Origin: Actinacidiphila oryziradicis
GTDB taxonomy: Bacteria; Actinomycetota; Actinomycetes; Streptomycetales; Streptomycetaceae
Reading direction: 5' to 3'
Assembly (NCBI RefSeq): GCF_005047355.1
Contig: NZ_SUMC01000018.1
Span: 90,678-154,677 of the forward strand
Length of the DNA: 64,000 nt
This document shows, piece by piece, positions 59,843 to 64,000 of this stretch. The position numbers and the translations under genes are program-made. The notes beneath the pieces were generated by a model. It had not been told where the DNA came from. It ran no database searches and saw only the letters and a program-made list of their open reading frames with translations. Within the stretch, counting starts at the first letter, position 1; every line of letters begins with the position of its first letter.

Positions 59843-60984
59843 TGGCGGAGCCCATTGTGCTGACCGGTGCCCGGGTGGTCCTGCCGGACGGGACCGCCGA
59901 CGACGGACGGGTCACCGTCCAGGGCCGTACGATCACCGAGAACCAGCCGGAACAGCGCTCCACGCTCGACCTGGCCGGGCACTGGATCGTCCCCGGCTTC
60001 ATCGACATCCATGTCCACGGAGGCGGCGGCGGGTCATTCTCCGCCGGGACGGCGGACCAGGCCCTCACCGCCATCGAGACCCACCGCGCGCACGGTACGA
60101 CGACCATGCTGGCGTCCACCGTCACCGGCCACCTCGACGACCTCGCCCGGCAGGCCGCCACCCTCTCCGAGCTCGTCGAACAGGGCGACCTCGCCGGCAT
60201 CCACTTCGAGGGCCCCTTCATCTCCCCGCACCGCTGCGGCGCCCACGATCCCGCCCTGCTGCGCGACCCGGACCCGGCGGACGTCCGCAAGCTCCTCGAC
60301 GCCGCACGCGGGGCGGCCCGCATGCTGACCCTCGCCCCCGAGCTCCCGGGCGGGCTCGACTCCGTACGGCTGCTGGCCGAGCAGGGCGTGATCGCGGCGG
60401 TCGGCCACACCGACTCGACGTACGACGCGACCCTCCAGGCCGTCGACGCGGGCGCGACCGTGGCCACCCATCTCTTCAACGCCATGCCGACGCTGCTGCA
60501 CCGCGATCCGGGCCCGGTGGCGGCCCTGCTGGAGGACGAGCGGGTCACCGTCGAGCTGATCAACGACGGTGTGCATCTGCATCCCGCCGTCCTGGAGTTG
60601 GCCTTCGGCAGTGCCGGTCCCGGCCGCGTCGCCCTCATCACGGACGCGATGGACGCGGCGGGCTTCAAGGACGGGCGCTATCTGCTCGGCCCGATGGAGG
60701 TCCAGGTCACCGATGGCGTCGCCCGGCTCGCCGAGGGCGGCTCCATCGCGGGCTCGACCCTCACCCTGGACACCGCGTTCAAACGGGCCGTGACCATCGA
60801 CCGGTTGCCGGTCGAGGATGTCGTGGAGGCCATCTCCGCCACCCCGGCCCGGCTGCTCGGGGCCCACGACCGGATCGGCTCGCTGGAGCCGGGCAAGGAC
60901 GCCGACCTGGTGGTACTGGACGCGTCGTACGACGTGGTGGGCGTGATGCGCAAGGGACGCTGGATCGTTCGACCATCCCCCTGA
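59842..60984 (+). CDS. nagA: N-acetylglucosamine-6-phosphate deacetylase
   Basis: A 380-residue amidohydrolase converting GlcNAc-6-phosphate to glucosamine-6-phosphate and acetate. FIDIHVHGGGGG (metal His pair), GIHFEGPFISPH, VGHTDSTYD, THLFNAMPTLLHR and ALITDAMDAAG (catalytic Asp) are all present. It serves both imported GlcNAc and recycled amino sugar from murQ. Translationally coupled to nagK. Confidence 0.95.
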   Translation: MAEPIVLTGARVVLPDGTADDGRVTVQGRTITENQPEQRSTLDLAGHWIVPGFIDIHVHGGGGGSFSAGTADQALTAIETHRAHGTTTMLASTVTGHLDDLARQAATLSELVEQGDLAGIHFEGPFISPHRCGAHDPALLRDPDPADVRKLLDAARGAARMLTLAPELPGGLDSVRLLAEQGVIAAVGHTDSTYDATLQAVDAGATVATHLFNAMPTLLHRDPGPVAALLEDERVTVELINDGVHLHPAVLELAFGSAGPGRVALITDAMDAAGFKDGRYLLGPMEVQVTDGVARLAEGGSIAGSTLTLDTAFKRAVTIDRLPVEDVVEAISATPARLLGAHDRIGSLEPGKDADLVVLDASYDVVGVMRKGRWIVRPSP

Positions 60985-61122
60985 CGTCCTTGCGACACGG
61001 TACGAGTCCAGCGTGGTAAGAGCGATACGTAGCACGCGCAAACCCGTTGCCTCGCACATCAGTTCAGATAGAGTCGCTCTTCGACCGAACAATCAGATAT
61101 TCAGAAAACAGGGGAATTTCTC

Positions 61123-61488
61123 TTGCGCCAGCACATACGTACCGCAGCATTTGCTGCCGCAGTCGGGGTGGCCGCTCTCTTCGCTACCGCACCCACAGCA
61201 CAGGCTGCTTCACCGGTGACGGGTGTCTACGCCAGCCACCAGTGGACGCTCCGCGCGTCCTCTTCCACCAGTTCCGCCGCGATCGCCACGATCAACGCCC
61301 TGGGGCACGGCAGCCCGGACAGTGTCGCCTGCTGGGCACAGGCGGACCCGTGCGCAGGACAGGTTCAAGGCAGCGCGTACCGATGCAGCAGCACAGAACC
61401 CGCGTACAACACCTGGACCCCCCTCCGTTACGGCGGAGTGAAGCGCTGGGTTGCTGATCGCTGCGTGGACTTCGGGCGCGTGGCCTAA
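61123..61488 (+). CDS. Secreted 4-cysteine small protein, SH3-like
   Basis: TTG at 61123 begins a 121-residue precursor with a clear signal peptide (MRQHIRTAAFAAAVGVAALF...AQA|AS). The mature ~90 residues start with a VYASHQWTLRASSSTSSAAIATIN stretch resembling a bacterial SH3 domain and contain four Cys, enough for two disulfides. AGGGGA lies 8 nt upstream. Likely an extracellular or cell-wall protein. A strong terminator follows. Confidence 0.75.
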   Translation: MRQHIRTAAFAAAVGVAALFATAPTAQAASPVTGVYASHQWTLRASSSTSSAAIATINALGHGSPDSVACWAQADPCAGQVQGSAYRCSSTEPAYNTWTPLRYGGVKRWVADRCVDFGRVA

Positions 61489-61516
61489 CGCCAGAACTCC
61501 GGATTCGAGTTCCGTC

Positions 61517-61545
61517 ACGGCCCGGTGGGTTCTCCACCGGGCCGT
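61517..61545. terminator. Hairpin between two convergent genes
   Basis: ACGGCCCGGTGG pairs with CCACCGGGCCGT around GTTCT, 29 bp after the secreted-protein stop codon and 11 bp before the convergent gene's stop. Confidence 0.85.
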
Positions 61546-61555
61546 CGGCTTCTCC

Positions 61556-62527
61556 CTACCAGTTGGGTTTAGCTCCGCCCGCTTCCACCAGCGCGAGCTG
61601 ATCCAAGTTGAAATGACAGGAGTCACCCGAAGCACAGGTGACGGCTACAGTATTCGACCCCTTGTTCAGGTTCACCGAGACGAACGTTCGATACCAGCCC
61701 GTCCAGTCGCCTTCCTTACCGTAGTTCTTGAGGTCCATCTTCCAGCCCAACGCCTTGCCATTGACCACGGTAGTCGCACTTGCTGCATCCTTCTGGGCAT
61801 TTGCGTAGCGCACCCACAAGTCGTACGAGGCCGCCTTCGGCGCGGTCACCGTCCAAGTGACAGACGCGCCAACCGAGGTCATGTGGTCCACATACTCGCC
61901 GCCAGAGGCCTTAGCTCCGCTCCACTGGGTGCTCTTCTGGGCGCCGCCCGCCAGCGTCAGCGTCGCCGCGTCCGTCGTGCCCGGAAGGGCGCCGGCCGTG
62001 CTGTCACTGCTCGAACTGCTGGCCGATTGTGCCGGCTGCGCCGAGTTCGCACCGCTCGTCGCGGACGGCTTGGAGCCCCCGGCCTGCGATTTGGCCCCGG
62101 AACCCTTGATCATCACCGCGCTGATGATGATCGCGACCACCGCGACCACCGCCACCGCGCCGATCAGCAGCATCTTGTTGTTCGGCCCGCCTCCCGACCC
62201 GCCACGGGCCGCCCGCCGGCCACCCGGCGCCTGCTGCGGCGGCTGGGGTGGCTGCTGAGGGGCGTACTGCGTTGGCTGCCCCTGCTGCGGCACCTGCTGG
62301 GTCGGCGCCTGCGGTGGGTAGCCGTAGCCACCGCCCGCCGTGGCGCCGGCATTGCCGTACTGCCGCTCACCCACCCGCTTGACCTGGTTGTACGACGTAC
62401 GCGGCACGCCCGGCTGGGCCACCGTCTGGCCCGGTTCCGAGCCCGAAGCGTCACCCTCCGAGTGGTACAGGTAGGCGAAGGGGTCGTCGTTCTCGGGTTC
62501 AGGCGTCCCGTAATTGCCGGCCGTCAT
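61556..62527 (-). CDS. Membrane-anchored carbohydrate-binding (CBM35-like) protein
   Basis: A 323-residue protein with three parts: a disordered Gln/Pro-rich cytoplasmic N-terminus (about 1-115, with PQQPPQPPQQAPGG), one membrane helix near 120-143 (MLLIGAVAVVAVVAIIISAVM) and an extracellular Ser-rich linker leading to a CBM6/35-type beta-sandwich (ALTLAGGAQKSTQWSG...YDLWVRYANAQK...WYRTFVSVNLNKGSNTVAVTC...FNLDQLALVE). It should bind a polysaccharide outside the cell. ATG at 62527 has GGAAGG 9 nt upstream. Confidence 0.85.
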   Translation of the reverse strand: MTAGNYGTPEPENDDPFAYLYHSEGDASGSEPGQTVAQPGVPRTSYNQVKRVGERQYGNAGATAGGGYGYPPQAPTQQVPQQGQPTQYAPQQPPQPPQQAPGGRRAARGGSGGGPNNKMLLIGAVAVVAVVAIIISAVMIKGSGAKSQAGGSKPSATSGANSAQPAQSASSSSSDSTAGALPGTTDAATLTLAGGAQKSTQWSGAKASGGEYVDHMTSVGASVTWTVTAPKAASYDLWVRYANAQKDAASATTVVNGKALGWKMDLKNYGKEGDWTGWYRTFVSVNLNKGSNTVAVTCASGDSCHFNLDQLALVEAGGAKPNW

Positions 62528-62717
62528 CCGCTGTTCACCTTCCACTGCATACAGCCATCAAATATCAGCGCCGGAGCGTCCGGCATAGGGGAAGAACGCT
62601 TCCGATGGCCAATGTTCATGATCGATTAATCCGCGGCGTCGCGTCCTCGCGGGCGTACATGTCCCGTAGCACCATACCCGGATCCAGTGACGGGTCGCTC
62701 ATGTCTACGGTTGTTCT

Positions 62718-63725
62718 GTGACCGACGACAAGTGGACTGGGTGGCGGCAAGCCACCGAACAGGCGCTCTACGGGCCGCACGGGTTCTTCCGGCGAGAGGC
62801 CCCCGCCGCCCACTTCCGCACTTCCGTGCACGCCTCGCCGATCTTCGCCCGCGCCGTCGCCGAGCTGCTGCGCCGCGTTGACGCGGCCCTCGGACACCCC
62901 TCTGAGCTGGCATTCGTCGATGTCGGCGCCGGTCGCGGCGAGCTCCTGCTCGGGGTGCTCGGCTCCGTACCGGCCCCGCTCGCGGCACGGCTGCGGCCCT
63001 ACGCGGTCGAGCGGGCCGCCCGCCCGGACGGGCTGGACGCCAGGATCGCCTGGACCGACGAGCCTCCCAGGGGCCTGCCGGGGCTACTTTTTGCCAACGA
63101 ATGGCTCGACAACATCCCCGTAGATGTCGCCGAGGCCGACGGAACCGGTGAGCCGCGCTACGTGCTGGTACGCCCCTCCGACGGCGCGGAACGCCTCGGT
63201 GGCGCCCTTTCCGCCGATGACGCCGCGTGGCTGGCCCGCTGGTGGCCCATCGCCGGGTCGCCCGGCGCCCGCGCCGAGATCGGCCGGCCGCGGGATGCCG
63301 CGTGGGCCCGTGCGGTCGCCTCCCTCGACGCGGGGCTCGCCGTCGCGGTCGACTACGCCCATGTTCTGGCCTCCCGGCCGTACTACGGCACCCTCACCGG
63401 GTACCGCGCCGGGCGCGAGGTGCCGCCCGTGCCCGACGGCTCCTGCGACATCACCGCCCACGTCGCGCTCGACGCCTGCGGCGGCACCGTTGTGAACCAG
63501 CGGCAAGCGCTGCAGGCCCTCGGCATCGACGGCCGCCGGCCCGCGCTCGCCCTGGCCTCCAGCGACCCCGCCGCGTACGTCCGCGCCCTCGCCTCCGCCA
63601 CCCAGGCCGCGGAACTCACCGCCCCCGGCGGCCTCGGCGACTTCGCATGGCTGACCCACCCCGTCGGCCCCGCCTGCGCCGGGCTCCCCTCCGGCGCGGG
63701 TCCCTTCCCCTCTGCTCTGCGGTAG
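62718..63725 (+). CDS. MidA/NDUFAF7-type SAM-dependent methyltransferase
   Basis: A 335-residue protein of the DUF185 (MidA) family. LYGPHGFFRREAPAAHFRTSVHASPIFARAVAE is the family N-terminus; FVDVGAGRGELLLGVL is the SAM-binding loop; LLFANEWLDNIPVDV and AVDYAH...GTLTGY follow. In eukaryotes the relative methylates a complex I subunit; the bacterial target is unknown. TACGGT ends 6 nt before the GTG without a ribosome-binding site, so the mRNA is probably leaderless. Confidence 0.9.
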   Translation: MTDDKWTGWRQATEQALYGPHGFFRREAPAAHFRTSVHASPIFARAVAELLRRVDAALGHPSELAFVDVGAGRGELLLGVLGSVPAPLAARLRPYAVERAARPDGLDARIAWTDEPPRGLPGLLFANEWLDNIPVDVAEADGTGEPRYVLVRPSDGAERLGGALSADDAAWLARWWPIAGSPGARAEIGRPRDAAWARAVASLDAGLAVAVDYAHVLASRPYYGTLTGYRAGREVPPVPDGSCDITAHVALDACGGTVVNQRQALQALGIDGRRPALALASSDPAAYVRALASATQAAELTAPGGLGDFAWLTHPVGPACAGLPSGAGPFPSALR

Positions 63726-64000
63726 GCACGTTTGCCCTGCCGGACCGGCACGGCAGGTTGTCCCGGCTGCGAGCGTGCCGGGTTCCGCCCCCGGTGCCGG
63801 GGCAGCTACCGCTGTCCGGCCGGACCGGCACGGCAGGCTTACCCCGGTCCGGCGTACCGGTTCCGTCCTCAAGCGCCGGACGGGCTGGGTGGTCGTGCGT
63901 GCCGCCACGCCATGTCCGTTGTGGGGGTCGGGGCCGCTGTGGGGTGATCTCCTCGGGGCTCGCGCGTGCGGGTCCGCAGCATGCTTGCCCGGGGTGCACG
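63726..64000. repeat. Intergenic repeats at the window end
   Basis: GCCGGACCGGCACGGCAGG occurs at 63739-63757 and again at 63819-63837, exactly 80 bp apart, and TCAAGCGCCGGACGGGCT at 63869-63886 is another copy of the dispersed 18-bp element. No gene is supported before the window ends. Confidence 0.6.

Overview
The window is about 72% GC with strong third-position GC bias. It carries actinomycete signature genes: a DmdR1/DtxR-type iron repressor, futalosine-pathway menaquinone genes mqnB and mqnD, a lone groEL with tandem CIRCE operators, DasR-like sites next to nagK-nagA, glucosyl-3-phosphoglycerate synthase, otsA/otsB, and DUF2530, DUF2771, DUF3027 and DUF3263 proteins. I read it as core chromosome of a Streptomyces or close relative. 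I see no biosynthetic gene cluster, prophage, insertion sequence, CRISPR array, rRNA or tRNA.

Layout. 1-5.5 kb: end of an ABC-type permease, an alpha/beta hydrolase whose catalytic His position reads Tyr, the iron repressor, a SIS-domain protein and a PAS/GAF sensor. Divergent from the sensor is a 12-codon minigene with a near-perfect ribosome-binding site, followed by a highly structured region. 5.5-16.5 kb: pdxH, citrate synthase, a fused FAD/4Fe-4S dehydrogenase, serC, an aldo/keto reductase, a frameshifted acetyltransferase, a 28-residue membrane microprotein, thpR, and an MFS exporter with its MarR regulator. 16.5-27 kb: an AzgA-type purine permease, a CtpE-like P-type ATPase, a 1,071-residue sacsin/Hsp90-like ATPase, DUF3027 and an MFS protein. 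27-33.6 kb: a DUF2771 lipoprotein, mqnB-mqnD, a cold-shock protein, and an iron-box-controlled siderophore uptake locus whose permease genes have collapsed into one broken remnant while the binding protein stays intact.

33.8-43.7 kb: a helicase-associated protein, VanZ, catalase, an XPB-type helicase, a 55-residue small protein and a HelR-like RNA polymerase recycling ATPase. 43.8-51.3 kb: murQ, two small conserved proteins, an HD phosphohydrolase, cutC, an Old Yellow Enzyme, a Uma2 nuclease-like protein, groEL and cspA. 51.7-64 kb: cysO-thrC, gpgS, otsA, a second aldo/keto reductase, otsB, DUF3263, nagK-nagA, a secreted four-cysteine protein, a membrane-anchored carbohydrate-binding protein and a MidA-type methyltransferase.

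Shared themes: iron control (repressor and a matching box 28 kb away); cell-wall amino-sugar recycling (murQ, nagK, nagA); stress and osmoprotection (groEL, cold-shock proteins, katA, otsA/otsB, gpgS); and transcription or DNA damage (XPB, HelR). At least ten genes have a TANNNT box 5-7 nt before the start codon with no Shine-Dalgarno sequence, the architecture of leaderless mRNAs. An 18-bp sequence (TCAANCGCCGGACGGGCT) recurs between genes in several places.
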